Notes: generated by a model not told the origin, from the sequence alone. A DNA stretch of 64,000 nucleotides from Cupriavidus metallidurans CH34 (GCF_000196015.1 NC_007973.1:744001-808000), one strand, 5' to 3'; positions 8,251 through 20,035 are shown, counted from the stretch's first letter. Numbers and translations: made by a program.

Positions 8251-10314
8251 ATGACTCACCCGTTCTTCAACCTCTATTCCCACGGCTTCGCGCGCGTGGC
8301 CGTGGGCGTGCCCGAGTGCCGCGTGGCCGATCCGGCCTTCAATGCCGAGCAGACGATCCTGCTGGCGCGCCAGGCGGCCGACGGCGGCGCCGTGCTGGTG
8401 GCGTTTCCGGAACTGGGCCTGTCGGCTTACACGTGCGATGACCTGTTTCACCAGCGGGCGCTGCTGCGTGAATGCGAACTGGCGCTGCAACGGATCGTGG
8501 AGGCGTCGGCCGGGATCAACGCGGCGCTGATCGTCGGCCTGCCGGTACTGGTGGAGCACCAGCTGTTCAACTGCGCAGTGGTTGTGGCGGGCGGCAAGAT
8601 TCAGGGCGTGGTGCCCAAGACCTATCTGCCCAACTACTGGGAATTCTATGAGGCACGCCAGTTCAGCTCCGCTGACTGCGCGGCCACGCCGCTGGTCTCG
8701 CTGCTTGGCGCGGAGGTGCCGTTCGGCGCCGATCTGCTGTTCGAGATCGAGAGCATTCCTTTCTTCCGCTTCCACGCGGAGATCTGCGAGGACGTCTGGG
8801 TGCCGATTCCCCCGTCGTCGTTTGCCGCGCTGGCCGGCGCCACCGTGCTCGTGAACCTGTCGGCATCGAATATCGTGATTGGCAAGTCGGGGTATCGCCA
8901 TCAACTCGTGTCGCAGCAGTCGGCACGCTGCCTGGCCGCGTACCTGTACACGTCCGCCGGCAAGGGCGAATCGACGACCGATCTGGCCTGGGATGGCCAG
9001 GCGTTGATCTATGAAAACGGTGAACTGCTGGGCGAATCGGAACGGTTTGCCGACAGTTCCCACCTGCTGTTCGCCGATGTCGACCTCGAGCGGTTGTCGC
9101 GCGAGCGGATGCACCAGACGTCGTTTGGTCAGTCCGTGCGCCGCCACCACGAGGAAGTGGAACGCTTCGACACCGTGTCGTTCCACATCGACGTGCCGTC
9201 CACGCAGGCCCTGCCGCTGCAGCGCAAGGTGGCGCGCTTCCCGTATGTGCCGTCGGACCCGCGCCAGCGCGATGAGCGCTGCATGGAGGTCTACAACATC
9301 CAGGTGCAGGCGCTGGTGCAGCGGCTGTCGTCGAGCAAGATCTCGAAGGTGGTGATCGGCGTCTCGGGCGGGCTCGATTCCACCCATGCCCTGCTGGTGT
9401 GCGCCAAGGCGATGGATCGGCTCGGCCTGCCTCGCTCGAACATCCTGGCCTATACGATGCCAGGCTTTGCCACGAGCGACCGCACGCTGCAGCAGGCGCG
9501 CGAATTGATGAAACTGGTGGGCTGCACGGCGCGCGAGATCGATATCCGGCCGAGTTGCCTGGCAATGCTCGCGGATCTGGATCATCCGTATTCGCGCGGC
9601 GAACCGGTCTACGACGTCACGTTCGAAAACGTGCAGGCCGGTGAGCGCACCAACCATCTGTTCCGGCTGGCGAATCACAACCATGCGATCGTGATCGGCA
9701 CCGGCGATCTCAGCGAGCTGGCGCTGGGCTGGTGTACCTACGGCGTGGGCGACCACATGTCGCACTACAACGTGAACGCCAGTGTGCCCAAGACGCTGAT
9801 CAGCCACCTGGTGCGCTGGGTGGCCGAGACCGGGCAGGTGGCCGAGGGCGGCCAGGATGTGCTGCTGGCGGTGCTGGCCACCGACATCAGCCCGGAACTG
9901 GTGCCCAGCGGGGCAACCGCCGCCGGGCAGGACAAGGCACCCGAGCAGAAGACCGAGCAGATTATCGGGCCGTACGAGTTGCAGGATTTCAACCTGTATT
10001 ACACGCTGCGCTTCGGGTTCACGCCGTCGAAGGTGGCATTCCTGGCACTTCATGCCTGGGGTGACGCGGCGCGTGGAACGTGGCCGAACGGACCTCATGT
10101 GGCCCGCAACGTCTATCAACTGCCCGAAATCAAGCGCGTCCTCGGTATCTTTGTCGACCGCTTCTTCCGCACCAGCCAGTTCAAGCGCTCCTGTATTCCT
10201 AACGCGCCCAAGGTCGGCTCGGGCGGCTCGCTCTCCCCGCGCGGCGACTGGCGCGCGCCGAGCGATGGCGAGTCGGTCGTGTGGATGCGGGATCTCGCGC
10301 GGATCCCGGATTGA
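8251..10314 (+). CDS. nadE: Glutamine-dependent NAD+ synthetase
   Basis: The 687-residue two-domain enzyme amidates nicotinic acid adenine dinucleotide to NAD+. The N-terminal nitrilase-type glutaminase domain carries the triad Glu54 (FPELGLSAY), Lys123 ([12 protein letters not shown]) and Cys179 (EICEDVW), which releases ammonia from glutamine. The C-terminal synthetase domain has the ATP-pyrophosphatase loop SGGLDS near 371-376. The ATG at 8251 is chosen because the family starts there; an open extension upstream lacks conservation features. A PII gene follows 113 bp downstream, which fits known PII control of this enzyme type in other proteobacteria. Confidence 0.95.
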   Translation: MTHPFFNLYSHGFARVAVGVPECRVADPAFNAEQTILLARQAADGGAVLVAFPELGLSAYTCDDLFHQRALLRECELALQRIVEASAGINAALIVGLPVLVEHQLFNCAVVVAGGKIQGVVPKTYLPNYWEFYEARQFSSADCAATPLVSLLGAEVPFGADLLFEIESIPFFRFHAEICEDVWVPIPPSSFAALAGATVLVNLSASNIVIGKSGYRHQLVSQQSARCLAAYLYTSAGKGESTTDLAWDGQALIYENGELLGESERFADSSHLLFADVDLERLSRERMHQTSFGQSVRRHHEEVERFDTVSFHIDVPSTQALPLQRKVARFPYVPSDPRQRDERCMEVYNIQVQALVQRLSSSKISKVVIGVSGGLDSTHALLVCAKAMDRLGLPRSNILAYTMPGFATSDRTLQQARELMKLVGCTAREIDIRPSCLAMLADLDHPYSRGEPVYDVTFENVQAGERTNHLFRLANHNHAIVIGTGDLSELALGWCTYGVGDHMSHYNVNASVPKTLISHLVRWVAETGQVAEGGQDVLLAVLATDISPELVPSGATAAGQDKAPEQKTEQIIGPYELQDFNLYYTLRFGFTPSKVAFLALHAWGDAARGTWPNGPHVARNVYQLPEIKRVLGIFVDRFFRTSQFKRSCIPNAPKVGSGGSLSPRGDWRAPSDGESVVWMRDLARIPD

Positions 10315-10383
10315 ACCGGCAGAAATCGGGTGCGATTGCGGGCAATGTGGGTCTGCACGCAATCTTCATGTGGTGTTTCGGGC

Positions 10384-10389
10384 TAGAAT
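10384..10389 (+). promoter_or_regulatory. -10 element before PII gene
   Basis: TAGAAT lies 39 bp before the PII start codon within the nadE-PII gap, so the PII gene can be transcribed on its own. The -35 region is not convincing, and no sigma-54 GG-N10-GC pair is obvious here. Confidence 0.35.
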
Positions 10390-10412
10390 CCTTCATCTTT
10401 CGACATATTTAG

Positions 10413-10766
<354 letters not shown>

Positions 10767-10782
10767 TCGAGATTGAGATGGC

Positions 10783-10809
10783 AAAAAGGCCGGCAGATGC
10801 CGGCCTTTT
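10783..10809 (+). terminator. Rho-independent terminator of PII gene
   Basis: AAAAGGCCGGCA/TGCCGGCCTTTT forms a 12-bp stem with a 2-base top (a real loop would open to 4-6 bases). The A- and T-runs make it bidirectional for the convergent gene ending at 10836. Confidence 0.85.
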
Positions 10810-10835
10810 GCTTTTGGTCGTGTCGCAGGCTTGCG

Positions 10836-11483
10836 CTAGCTCGGCAGCTTCCAGCCAAACTGCACCGACACCAGCCGCATTCCCATCGTGACCAGCGCGC
10901 CGGCCAGCAGCGCCACCTCCTGGTCGGCACGCAGCCAGGTCAGCCCCACGTAGATCCAGCAGCCGACGAACGAACAGGTGGCATACGGCGAGCGATCGCG
11001 CAGGATCATCGGCACCTCGTTGCAGAGCACGTCACGCACCACGCCGCCGAACACCGCCGAGATGATGCCCATCATCACCGCTACGGTCGGCGTCATCTGC
11101 GCTACCAGCGCCAGCGACGTGCCAGTGACCGAGAACAATCCGAGCCCGATCGCGTCGGCCACCAGCATGGTGCGGTCCGACGCCACCCGGCTAGCCACGC
11201 GCAGAACGAAAGACGCGCCCAACGACATCACGAAGATCAGCAGGACGTAGTACTCGTGATCCACCCAGTAGAAGGGCCGGCGGTCGAGCAACACGTCGCG
11301 CAAGGTGCCGCCGCCAAATGCCGTGGCGAACGCGACGACGAAGGTGCCGACCACATCCAGCCGCTGCTTGCGGGCATCGACCACGCCGGAGACGGCGAAC
11401 GCCAGCACGCCGATCACTTCCATCACGTGCAGGATCAGGGGCAGTCGCCCCATCAGCAAATCGAACGGCAGGTGATATTGCAT
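10836..11483 (-). CDS. TRIC-type (UPF0126, YicG-like) membrane protein
   Basis: The 215-residue protein has about seven hydrophobic helices in two similar halves. Each half has a Gly-rich kink motif: AFAVSGVVDARKQ with AFGGGTLRDVLLDR, then LGLFSVTGTSLA with AVFGGVVRDVLCNE. This repeat is the hallmark of prokaryotic homologues of trimeric intracellular cation channels, so it is probably an inner membrane potassium-permeable channel. It starts 7 bases after the Smr gene stop on the same strand, so the two are likely cotranscribed. Confidence 0.88.
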   Translation of the reverse strand: MQYHLPFDLLMGRLPLILHVMEVIGVLAFAVSGVVDARKQRLDVVGTFVVAFATAFGGGTLRDVLLDRRPFYWVDHEYYVLLIFVMSLGASFVLRVASRVASDRTMLVADAIGLGLFSVTGTSLALVAQMTPTVAVMMGIISAVFGGVVRDVLCNEVPMILRDRSPYATCSFVGCWIYVGLTWLRADQEVALLAGALVTMGMRLVSVQFGWKLPS

Positions 11484-11490
11484 CCGGTTC

Positions 11491-12165
11491 TCAGGTCTTG
11501 GGCTGGCGCAGCAGGACCATCAGCGCGCCGGCGCCGCCCTGCGATTCGCGTGCCTGGACGAAGGCGATCACTTCTTCCTTCTGGACCAGCCAGCTACGTA
11601 CCTTGCCCTTGAGCACCGGCAGCTTGTCCGGCGACCCAATGCCTTTGCCGTGAATCACGCGCACGCATCGCACGCCATTGCGCACCGATCGGCGGAGAAA
11701 GTTGGCCAGCGCCTCGCGGGCCTCGTCGGAGCGCAGGCCGTGCAGGTCGACCTTGTCCTGCGGCACCCATTCGCCGCGACGCAGCTTCTTGATGACGTCC
11801 TCGCCGATGCCGGGACGCCGGAACGACATCGTCTCGTCGACATCGAGCAGGTTCTCGACATCGAATTCATCGGACAGCGACGCCTCGAGCACGGCCTTGT
11901 CGTTGAGACGGGTTTGCACCGGCTCCGGGTTCGGCTTCTTCACGGGATGCTCGACGCGGTTGCGGTCGCGCAGGTTGCTGACCTGCCCGATGCTGGTGCG
12001 GAACACGTTGGCTTCTTCCTCGGCGCGCCTGGCGGCGGCCTCGGCGGCTTGCCGTTCGGCTTCGCGGCGCTCGGCGTCGGCCTTGAGGCCGTCGCGGACC
12101 GTGGCCAGATCGTGCAGGCCCATGCGGTGGGGGGGCTTGGAGGTGGGTTTGGCGCCGTGCGACAT
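11491..12165 (-). CDS. Smr-domain protein
   Basis: The protein has 224 residues. The N-terminal 60 are a charged Ala/Glu/Arg-rich helix, and the C-terminal 90 form an Smr domain with the signatures DLHGLRSDEAREAL and HGKGIGS. Smr domains are found alone or at the end of MutS2 and show nuclease activity in several homologues, recently linked to RNA cleavage at stalled ribosomes. Stand-alone SmrA/SmrB-like proteins of about this size are common in proteobacteria. It is probably cotranscribed with the TRIC-like gene. Confidence 0.88.
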   Translation of the reverse strand: MSHGAKPTSKPPHRMGLHDLATVRDGLKADAERREAERQAAEAAARRAEEEANVFRTSIGQVSNLRDRNRVEHPVKKPNPEPVQTRLNDKAVLEASLSDEFDVENLLDVDETMSFRRPGIGEDVIKKLRRGEWVPQDKVDLHGLRSDEAREALANFLRRSVRNGVRCVRVIHGKGIGSPDKLPVLKGKVRSWLVQKEEVIAFVQARESQGGAGALMVLLRQPKT

Positions 12166-12225
12166 GGAGCGATTCTCTAAGGGGGCAGGGGGCTCGGCGT
12201 CGATTATAAGGAATCCAATAAGGAA

Positions 12226-12249
12226 TCGGGCCGGTAAAAACCGGCCCGA
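12226..12249. terminator. Hairpin after trxB
   Basis: Perfect inverted repeat TCGGGCCGGT/ACCGGCCCGA with a 4-base loop, 35 bases beyond the trxB stop on the minus strand. There is no proper U-tract, so it may act with Rho or stabilise the 3' end. Confidence 0.5.
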
Positions 12250-12283
12250 ATCGGTGACGCTAGTGCCTGGTACCCGGGAGCGA

Positions 12284-13303
<1,020 letters not shown>

Positions 13304-13418
13304 TTATAAGTGGCATGGCGTTTTGCCGACTGTTGCAAATTCCAATGAGGGCGATAGCCCGGCCAAGGTTAAAATGGCCGCCATCGTTCACTTCGTACTC
13401 TCGAACCGACCCTGACGC

Positions 13419-15746
13419 ATGGCGCGCGCTACCACGACTACCCGGACCGACCCGTCGGCACTTCCATCGCGTATTGGCAAGCTGCTGGGCGAGGTGCGCT
13501 GGTTCCTGCTGCTGGCCGTCACGCTCGGCTTTCTCTGCGTGCTGGCCAGCTACAGCAAGGCCGATCCCGGCTGGTCTCATGCGAGCCAGGTGGCCGACAT
13601 CCATAACCTTGGCGGCCGTGTGGGCGCCTGGGTGGCCGACGTCCTGTTCTTCATCTTCGGATTCTCGGCCTACTGGTGGAGCGTGTTGCTGATCCGCCGC
13701 TGCTGGCGTGGCTGGCGCGATCTGACCGCCGAACTACCCGAGCGCGTGCAGGAGCCGCAGCACAGCACGGTCATCAGCTGGATTGGCTTCGGGCTGACGC
13801 TGGTGTCCAGCATGGGCCTGGAGGCGATCCGCATGTATCCGCTGCGCTCGGCCCTGCCGCGCGCGCCCGGTGGCGTGCTGGGTGACCTGCTGGGCGGCTG
13901 GCTGCAGCTTGCGCTCGGCTTCTCCGGCGCCACGCTGCTGTTGCTGCTGCTGTTCGCGATCGGCCTGTCCCTGTTCTTCCATTTCTCGTGGCTGTCGGTG
14001 GCAGAGCACGTCGGCGCCTTCGTCGAAACCCTGTTCATGGGCATCAAGGCTCGCCGCGAGAACAAGCAAGACCGCATTATCGGCGCTGCTGCCAAGGTGG
14101 AGCGCACCGAGACCGTGGAAGTGCAGCGCGTCCGGCAGGAAGAGGCGCCGCCGATTCAGATCGTGCGCCCGCAGGCGGTGCCCAAGCACGAGCGTGTCGA
14201 GCGCGAGAAGCAACAACCGCTGTTCGCCGATATCCAGGATTCGGACCTGCCGCCGCTGTCGCTGCTCGACCCGATCCCTGTGCATCAGGAAACGGTCAGC
14301 GCCGAAACGCTCGAATACACCTCGCGCCTGATTGAAAAGAAGCTCAAGGACTTCGGCGTGGAGGTCAAGGTCGTGGCCGCCTATCCGGGCCCCGTCATCA
14401 CGCGCTACGAAATCGAGCCGGCCACCGGCGTCAAGGGCAGCCAGGTGGTCAATCTGGCACGCGATCTGGCGCGTAGCCTGTCGCTGGTGTCGATCCGGGT
14501 GGTCGAGACGATACCGGGCAAGAACTACATGGGTCTGGAGCTTCCGAACCCGAAGCGCCAGACCGTGCGCCTGTCGGAGATCCTGGGCTCACAGGTCTAC
14601 AACGAGAGCGTGTCGCACCTGACCATGGCGCTCGGCAAGGACATCGCCGGCAAGCCGATGGTGGCCGATCTGGCCAGGATGCCGCACTGCATGGTGGCGG
14701 GTACCACGGGCTCGGGCAAGTCGGTGGGTATCAACGCGATGATCCTGTCGCTGCTCTACAAGGCCAAGGCAGATCAGGTCCGCCTGATCCTGATCGACCC
14801 GAAGATGCTCGAAATGAGTGTCTACGAAGGCATTCCGCATCTGCTCTGCCCGGTGGTCACCGATATGCGCCAGGCCGGCAACGCGCTGAACTGGGCGGTC
14901 GGCGAGATGGAGCGCCGCTACAAGCTCATGAGCAAGCTCGGCGTGCGCAATCTGGCCGGCTACAACAAGAAGATCGACGAAGCCGCCGCCAGGGAAGAGA
15001 AGATTCCGAACCCGTTCAGCCTGACGCCGGACGCGCCGGAGCCGCTCGACAGGCTGCCGACGATCGTGATCGTGATCGACGAACTGGCCGACCTGATGAT
15101 GGTGGTCGGCAAGAAGGTCGAGGAATTGATCGCCCGGATCGCCCAGAAGGCGCGCGCGGCTGGCCTGCATCTGGTGCTGGCAACGCAGCGGCCGTCGGTG
15201 GACGTGATTACCGGCCTGATCAAGGCCAACGTGCCAACGCGTATCGCATTCCAGGTGAGCAGCAAGATCGACTCGCGCACGATCCTGGACCAGCAGGGCG
15301 CCGAGGCACTGCTCGGCATGGGCGACATGCTTTACCTCGCGCCGGGCACCGGTTTGCCGGTGCGTGTCCACGGGGCGTTCGTATCCGATGACGAGGTGCA
15401 TCGCGTGGTCGAAAAGCTCAAGGAAAGCGGCGAAGCCAACTACATCGAGGGCATTCTCGAAGGCGGTCTGGTCGACGGCGATGGCGCGGGCGACAGCCTG
15501 GGCGGCGGCGCCGGGATTGGCGGTGGCGGCGGTGAGGCCGATCCGCTCTACGATCAGGCCGTGGAGGTGGTGATCAAGAATCGCCGCGCATCGATCTCGC
15601 TGGTGCAGCGCCATCTGCGCATCGGCTACAACCGCGCGGCGCGCTTGCTCGAGGACATGGAAAAGGCCGGTCTGGTCTCGGCCATGTCGGGCAACGGCAA
15701 CCGCGACATCCTCGTGCCGGCCGGCGCGGGCGCGCACGACGAATAA
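13419..15746 (+). CDS. ftsK: DNA translocase FtsK
   Basis: The 775-residue septal motor aligns chromosome dimer sites for XerCD and links segregation to division. The N-terminal 190 residues hold four membrane helices. A short charged linker follows, then the alpha/beta motor with Walker A GTTGSGKS (near 428-435) and Walker [13 protein letters not shown] (near 550). The C-terminal winged-helix gamma domain (about 705-765) reads KOPS and activates XerD. The linker is far shorter than in E. coli (775 versus over 1300 residues), as is usual for beta-proteobacteria. Confidence 0.96.
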   Translation: MARATTTTRTDPSALPSRIGKLLGEVRWFLLLAVTLGFLCVLASYSKADPGWSHASQVADIHNLGGRVGAWVADVLFFIFGFSAYWWSVLLIRRCWRGWRDLTAELPERVQEPQHSTVISWIGFGLTLVSSMGLEAIRMYPLRSALPRAPGGVLGDLLGGWLQLALGFSGATLLLLLLFAIGLSLFFHFSWLSVAEHVGAFVETLFMGIKARRENKQDRIIGAAAKVERTETVEVQRVRQEEAPPIQIVRPQAVPKHERVEREKQQPLFADIQDSDLPPLSLLDPIPVHQETVSAETLEYTSRLIEKKLKDFGVEVKVVAAYPGPVITRYEIEPATGVKGSQVVNLARDLARSLSLVSIRVVETIPGKNYMGLELPNPKRQTVRLSEILGSQVYNESVSHLTMALGKDIAGKPMVADLARMPHCMVAGTTGSGKSVGINAMILSLLYKAKADQVRLILIDPKMLEMSVYEGIPHLLCPVVTDMRQAGNALNWAVGEMERRYKLMSKLGVRNLAGYNKKIDEAAAREEKIPNPFSLTPDAPEPLDRLPTIVIVIDELADLMMVVGKKVEELIARIAQKARAAGLHLVLATQRPSVDVITGLIKANVPTRIAFQVSSKIDSRTILDQQGAEALLGMGDMLYLAPGTGLPVRVHGAFVSDDEVHRVVEKLKESGEANYIEGILEGGLVDGDGAGDSLGGGAGIGGGGGEADPLYDQAVEVVIKNRRASISLVQRHLRIGYNRAARLLEDMEKAGLVSAMSGNGNRDILVPAGAGAHDE

Positions 15747-15749
15747 GAG

Positions 15750-15818
15750 GCGCTATCAAAAAGAAGCGAAGCGGTTCTGGCTAGGCGCGCAACGACGCCA
15801 GAATCATTTTGACAGCGC
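15750..15818. repeat. Imperfect inverted repeat after ftsK
   Basis: Outer arms GCGCTATCAAAA (15750-15761) and TTTTGACAGCGC (15807-15818) differ at one position. Inner arms TTCTGGC (15775-15781) and GCCAGAA (15797-15803) are perfect. A 13-base bulge separates the arms on the left. It starts 3 bases after the ftsK stop and has no T-tract. It could be a dispersed palindromic element, a processing site or a Rho-type end. Confidence 0.55.
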
Positions 15819-16007
15819 TTCTAAGGCGTGAGGAGGATGAAACGCGCCATGGCGCGTTTCACACGGCTTCGGGCCCCTTGCAAGTGACGGTTAATATACC
15901 GTTACGCCGCTCACATGCCGCTGCGGAATTCAGGGCGCCGAATCCGGCTCTAACCCGACATCCCGGCCAGCGCCGGGCATCAGCCACTCAAGAAAGGAAT
16001 CGGATAC

Positions 16008-16652
16008 ATGCGATATCGCATTCTTGCTCCCCTGGTTTCCCTGGGCGCCGCACTGGCACTGCTGGCGGCTGCGCCAGTCGCGCAGGCGGCGGCAACCGAC
16101 CAGTTGCAAAGCTTCGTGACCAGCGTGAAGACGGCTCGCGGCGAGTTCACGCAGCAGCAAATGAAGGGGAAGGGCGCCGATCTCAAGGTAGCCAGCACGT
16201 CGAGCGGGACGTTTGTGTTCTCGCGCCCCGGCAAGTTCGCGTGGCGCTATACCAAGCCATACGAGCAACTGCTGCAGGCCGACGGCCAGGTCCTCTACAT
16301 CTACGACAAGGACCTGAACCAGGTGACCGAGCGCAAGCTCGATGGCGCGCTCGGGTCGAGCCCGGCGGCCATCCTGTTCGGCAGCAATGACCTGTCGAAG
16401 AACTTCGACGTGAAGAATGGGGCCACGCGGGATGGCGTGGAATGGCTGGAACTGACGCCGAAGGAAAAGGACACGCAGTTCGAGCGGATCGGCATCGGTT
16501 TCAAGGGCGGCAATCTCGAGGCGATGGAGTTGCGTGACGCCTTCGGCAACACGACCATCCTGACTTTCTCGGCGATCCAGAAGAATCCGTCGCTGCCCGC
16601 AGATGCATTCCGCTTCACGGTGCCCAAGGGTGCCGATGTGATGAAGCAGTGA
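16008..16652 (+). CDS. lolA: Outer membrane lipoprotein carrier protein LolA
   Basis: The 214-residue periplasmic chaperone takes lipoproteins from LolCDE to LolB at the outer membrane. It has a cleavable signal peptide ending near APVAQA (residues 20-25), then the LolA features [10 protein letters not shown] and the aromatic segment [19 protein letters not shown] lies before the ATG. It follows ftsK as in many proteobacteria; the usual downstream rarA is displaced by about 4.9 kb. Confidence 0.93.
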
Positions 16653-16660
16653 GGAGCGCC

Positions 16661-17077
16661 ATGACACACGCCCAAGCATTCCTTTCGTTGCGTCGCCTGG
16701 CCGTGCCGGGCGCCACGCTGGCCGCGGCGCTGGTGCTGTCCGCCTGCGCAAGCTCGCAGGCAAGCCGTTTCGACGTCGATGCGTTCCTGCGCGGCTCCGA
16801 TACGGCGCTGCCCGAAGTGCTCGGTAATCCGGACTTCCTCAAGGCCACGCGCATTCCGCAGACCGATTGCGCAACGATGCTGCAATCGCCTCACAACGGC
16901 ACCCTGGAAGACCTGCCGGCCAGCAATACGGCGCGGGGTCCTGCATGGCTGCTGCATCCCGCCGACACGCCGGACAAGGTCTGGCTCGTGGTGGGAGAGG
17001 CTGGCGGCGAGCGTAGCTGCCACGGTCCGCTGCCTGCCGATGCCATGAAAAAGCTGACCGAGCGCGCCAAGGGCTGA
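16661..17077 (+). CDS. Predicted lipoprotein
   Basis: The 138-residue protein has an N-terminal hydrophobic stretch ending in the lipobox LSAC (Cys about 28), so it should be lipidated and sent on by the Lol system. The start is ATG 16661, with GAGGAG just upstream; a GTG at 16649 overlapping the lolA stop is less likely. The mature part has two further Cys residues (TDCATM, RSCHGP) that could form a disulfide. No family is recognised. It is tightly linked to lolA. Confidence 0.75.
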   Translation: MTHAQAFLSLRRLAVPGATLAAALVLSACASSQASRFDVDAFLRGSDTALPEVLGNPDFLKATRIPQTDCATMLQSPHNGTLEDLPASNTARGPAWLLHPADTPDKVWLVVGEAGGERSCHGPLPADAMKKLTERAKG

Positions 17078-17105
17078 CCCGGCGACGCCCCGCCAGCCTT
17101 TGGCG

Positions 17106-17273
17106 CTAGGCCTGTGCCTCACGCGCGTAGCGCAGACGTGGCTTGGGCATGGCCTGCAGTTGTTCGCGGCGGATGCGGATCGCCTCCGCGTCGCCGCGCT
17201 TGATCGCCGCGCGCAACTTCAACACGGCTTTGCGGTACTGCTTTTTCTTGCGGATGCGGGTCGTGATGGCCAT
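17106..17273 (-). CDS. Small basic protein, unknown function
   Basis: The 55-residue product is rich in Arg and Lys (IRKKKQYRKAV) and predicted mostly helical. The start at 17273 is fixed by a strong AGGAGGA eight bases upstream; longer in-frame starts lack this. The charge suggests nucleic acid or ribosome binding, but I recognise no family. Confidence 0.6.
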   Translation of the reverse strand: MAITTRIRKKKQYRKAVLKLRAAIKRGDAEAIRIRREQLQAMPKPRLRYAREAQA

Positions 17274-17435
17274 GGCTACGGTTTCCTCCTGAGGCCGGCA
17301 CCAGCGCCGGGTGTCCGTCATGGTAGGCCGCACTGGCCGTCCCGATCCCGTCTATCGAAAGAATTCAGATCAGATTGCCATCGCACATAATGCGGCGACG
17401 CAGCATCGGCCGCGCCGCCGCGAGCCAGGCGAAGT

Positions 17436-18119
17436 TCAGAGCAGAAAGCGCCGGTTGTCGTTTTCCGCGTATCGCGGCTCAACCTTGCGGAACTTCAGTT
17501 TCGTGCTGCTGCGCAACTTGCGCGCCGCCATCTTGCGCTGCAATTGCCGATGGGCGGAGTGGATCTGGCCAATCGAGCCTTGCGCGTAGGGCTTGCCATC
17601 GTTGGCGCCTGCCAGTGCGCCACCCGCCGCCAGCGCGGCATTGTGCGCCGCAGCCGACTTCTTGATCAGTGCGTCAAGCACATGCCGCGCACGGACGGCA
17701 GCATGGAGCAGGCCGTCGGCAGGATTGTCGCGCGCCCGCACCGCATCCTGCGGCAGCCGGACATTGCCAGCCACCCGCCGCAGCGCTGCCCGCAGTTCGG
17801 CGCCATCGAGCTGGCCTTCCTGCGCGATCCAGACCGCATCGTGGCGCAGCCAGCCTTCCACGTCGGCCAGCCTGCGCAAGAGCGCCTGCATCAGCGTCTG
17901 GCCGCCAAAGCGGTGCGAACGACGGATCGCGGCCAGGCCAATACGACGCACCTGCGGATTCTCGTGATCGACCAGATCCGCGATGATGCGGTCTACCTCC
18001 TCCTGTGACGTGATCATCTCGGCAAACTGGCCCGCCAGTGAGATCTCTTCCGCGCCGGTGAGCCTGTTCTTGCCCACCAGCCGATTCAACTTGAACATCA
18101 GCATTCGGTAACGCAACAT
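17436..18119 (-). CDS. HEAT-repeat-like protein, unknown function
   Basis: The 227-residue protein is mostly helical. Residues 35-120 have alternating helices such as DLVDHENPQVRRIGLAAIRRS and ADVEGWLRHDAVWIA, which resemble HEAT repeats used for protein binding. The last 40 residues are very basic (RKMAARKLRSSTKLKFRK). I do not recognise a named family. It sits between the small basic gene and an amino acid transporter on the other strand. Confidence 0.6.
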   Translation of the reverse strand: MLRYRMLMFKLNRLVGKNRLTGAEEISLAGQFAEMITSQEEVDRIIADLVDHENPQVRRIGLAAIRRSHRFGGQTLMQALLRRLADVEGWLRHDAVWIAQEGQLDGAELRAALRRVAGNVRLPQDAVRARDNPADGLLHAAVRARHVLDALIKKSAAAHNAALAAGGALAGANDGKPYAQGSIGQIHSAHRQLQRKMAARKLRSSTKLKFRKVEPRYAENDNRRFLL

Positions 18120-18385
18120 ACAAATCCCCGATTTTCGCTAGGCCGACCAAGGGTCGGCCGATATCCGCCTGGCCGGCGGCCGCATCGGCGCGATGCGGGC
18201 CGCATCCGTCGAAACGCAGGCCATTAGGAAATATCGGCAGATTCGGAGCGAGCTGTAGGGAAGCGGCGCAGTGTCCGCTGCCGCGCGGCAAAGATAGGGT
18301 TCGCCCCGAGATCGAATCGGAAGCGTCACAAATAGACTATGTTTCTGCTGCACCCCACAAGACCTTCTTCAACCGAGGAGAGAAT

Positions 18386-19234
18386 ATGCAAGCAGACTTC
18401 AGGCGGAAACTCCGCCAGATCGCCGGCGTGGCAACGCTGTCCGCGCTTGCACTGAGCGCAGCACCGGCCAGTGCCGACCAAATCGCGGATATCAAGGCCA
18501 AGGGCCAACTCGTGTGCGGGGTACTTGGCACGGACGAGCCGTTCAGCTTCGTCGATCCGGCCACCCGCGAGATCGTGGGATACGACGTCGACATGTGCAA
18601 TGCGGTGGCCAAGAGCCTGGGCGTGAAGCCGGTGCTCAAGCAGATCTCCGTGGCGGCCCGTCTGCCGGAGCTTCAGCAGGGTCACGTGGACCTGCTGGCG
18701 GCGTCGCTGACGCACAACAAGGAGCGCGAGTCGCAGATCGATTTCTCGCTGTCGACCTTCATCACCGGACAGAAGGCGATGGTGCGCAAGGAGAGCGGCA
18801 TCACGACGCTGGGCCAGCTCGACGGCAAGAAGATCCTGACCGTCAAGGGTTCCACCATGGAATCCAACATCGCCGCCAAGATCAAGAATGCCACCGTGGT
18901 GTCGTTCGACAACAGCCCGCAGGCGCTGCTGGCGCTGGAGCAGGGCAAGGGTGTGGCGTACGTGAATGACGAGACGTCGCTGGTGAGCAACCTCGTGAAG
19001 CTCGGCCCCGCGGCCAAGGACTACACGCTGGTGCCGCAGTACCTGTCGAGCGAGCACCTCGCGCTGGGCATCAGGAAGGGCGAGACCGGGTTCCGCAACC
19101 AGGTCAACCAGGTGCTGAGCAAGATGGAAACCGATGGCGACGCGCAAAAGCTCTACGACAAGTGGTTCGGGCCCAACACCAAGATGAAGTTCCCGCCGCG
19201 TGCGTTCAAGATCTCTACCGACAAGATCGACTGA
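18386..19234 (+). CDS. Polar amino acid ABC transporter, periplasmic binding protein
   Basis: The 282-residue family 3 solute-binding protein has a signal peptide ending at APASA near residue 30. The mature start DQIADIKAKGQLVCGVLG and the ligand-site region GYDVDMCNAVAKSLG are typical of glutamate/aspartate or related amino acid binders. Two permeases and an ATPase follow on the same strand, giving a complete importer. A strong hairpin lies between this gene and the first permease, so this gene is probably expressed above the rest. Confidence 0.9.
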   Translation: MQADFRRKLRQIAGVATLSALALSAAPASADQIADIKAKGQLVCGVLGTDEPFSFVDPATREIVGYDVDMCNAVAKSLGVKPVLKQISVAARLPELQQGHVDLLAASLTHNKERESQIDFSLSTFITGQKAMVRKESGITTLGQLDGKKILTVKGSTMESNIAAKIKNATVVSFDNSPQALLALEQGKGVAYVNDETSLVSNLVKLGPAAKDYTLVPQYLSSEHLALGIRKGETGFRNQVNQVLSKMETDGDAQKLYDKWFGPNTKMKFPPRAFKISTDKID

Positions 19235-19305
19235 GGCTCCAACCCCAGGCCCGGGCCAGGCCAGATGAGTCCGGCTTGATCAACCCGGTCCGATAAACCT
19301 CCCCC

Positions 19306-19332
19306 GGCTGTCCGGCATCGCGCCGGACAGCC
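19306..19332 (+). promoter_or_regulatory. Hairpin before first permease gene
   Basis: A perfect 11-bp stem GGCTGTCCGGC/GCCGGACAGCC with a 5-base loop ends 7 bases before the permease ATG. It leaves no free ribosome binding site and has no T-run. It is likely an mRNA stabiliser for the binding-protein transcript and a brake on permease translation. Confidence 0.6.
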
Positions 19333-19339
19333 ACATTCC

Positions 19340-20035
19340 ATGCCCACCTTCAACCTGTCGATGTTGCTGTCGGGGCAGTATCACGAATGGCTGGTCAGCG
19401 GGTTCGTGATGTCCCTCAAGCTGTCGGTCATCGCGTTTGCCATATCGTTGCCGCTGGCTATCGTGATCGCCCTGCTGCGGCTTGCGCCGCTGGCGCCCCT
19501 GCGGGGATTGGGCCAGGCCTATGTCGAGGCCATCCGCAACGTTCCGCTGCTGGCCCATATGCTGTTCTGGTATTTCGGCGCGCCGCAGCTGCTGCCGTTC
19601 GCGATCAAGAGCTGGCTGTACGAGCACAACTACGAGGCCGTCAGCGCGCTGATCGCGCTGGTCCTGTACACCACGGCCTATATGGCGGAGGACATCCGCA
19701 GCGGCATTCGCTCCATCCCGAAGGAACAACTGGAAGCCAGTCGCGCGCTTGGTTTCAGCTTTCTGGCGTCGATGCGGCTGGTGGTGTTGCCGCAATCGCT
19801 GCGCATCACGGTGCCGCCGCTGGTGAACCAGATCCTGAATCTCTGGAAGAACTCGAGCATCGCGATGGTGATCGGCGTGGCCGAGCTGATGTACCAGGCG
19901 CAGCAGGTGGAGAGCGCCACCTTCCGGGGCTTCGAGTCCTTCGCGTTCGCCACGCTGGCGTACCTGACCATATCGATGACGATCACGCTGTTCTCGCTCT
20001 GGTATCAACACCGGTTTCCGGTACGGAGCATGTAG
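19340..20035 (+). CDS. Amino acid ABC transporter permease
   Basis: The 231-residue HisMQ-type inner membrane permease has about five helices. The coupling-loop region is conserved ([27 protein letters not shown]). It pairs with the permease that starts 2 bases after its stop, giving the usual heterodimer of glutamate/aspartate-type importers (GltJ/GltK-like). Confidence 0.9.
   Translation: MPTFNLSMLLSGQYHEWLVSGFVMSLKLSVIAFAISLPLAIVIALLRLAPLAPLRGLGQAYVEAIRNVPLLAHMLFWYFGAPQLLPFAIKSWLYEHNYEAVSALIALVLYTTAYMAEDIRSGIRSIPKEQLEASRALGFSFLASMRLVVLPQSLRITVPPLVNQILNLWKNSSIAMVIGVAELMYQAQQVESATFRGFESFAFATLAYLTISMTITLFSLWYQHRFPVRSM

Noticed and set aside
8152..10362. A 736-codon open frame on the minus strand
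   Set aside because: It lies opposite nadE, whose catalytic motifs are complete; the antisense product has no motif and biased composition.
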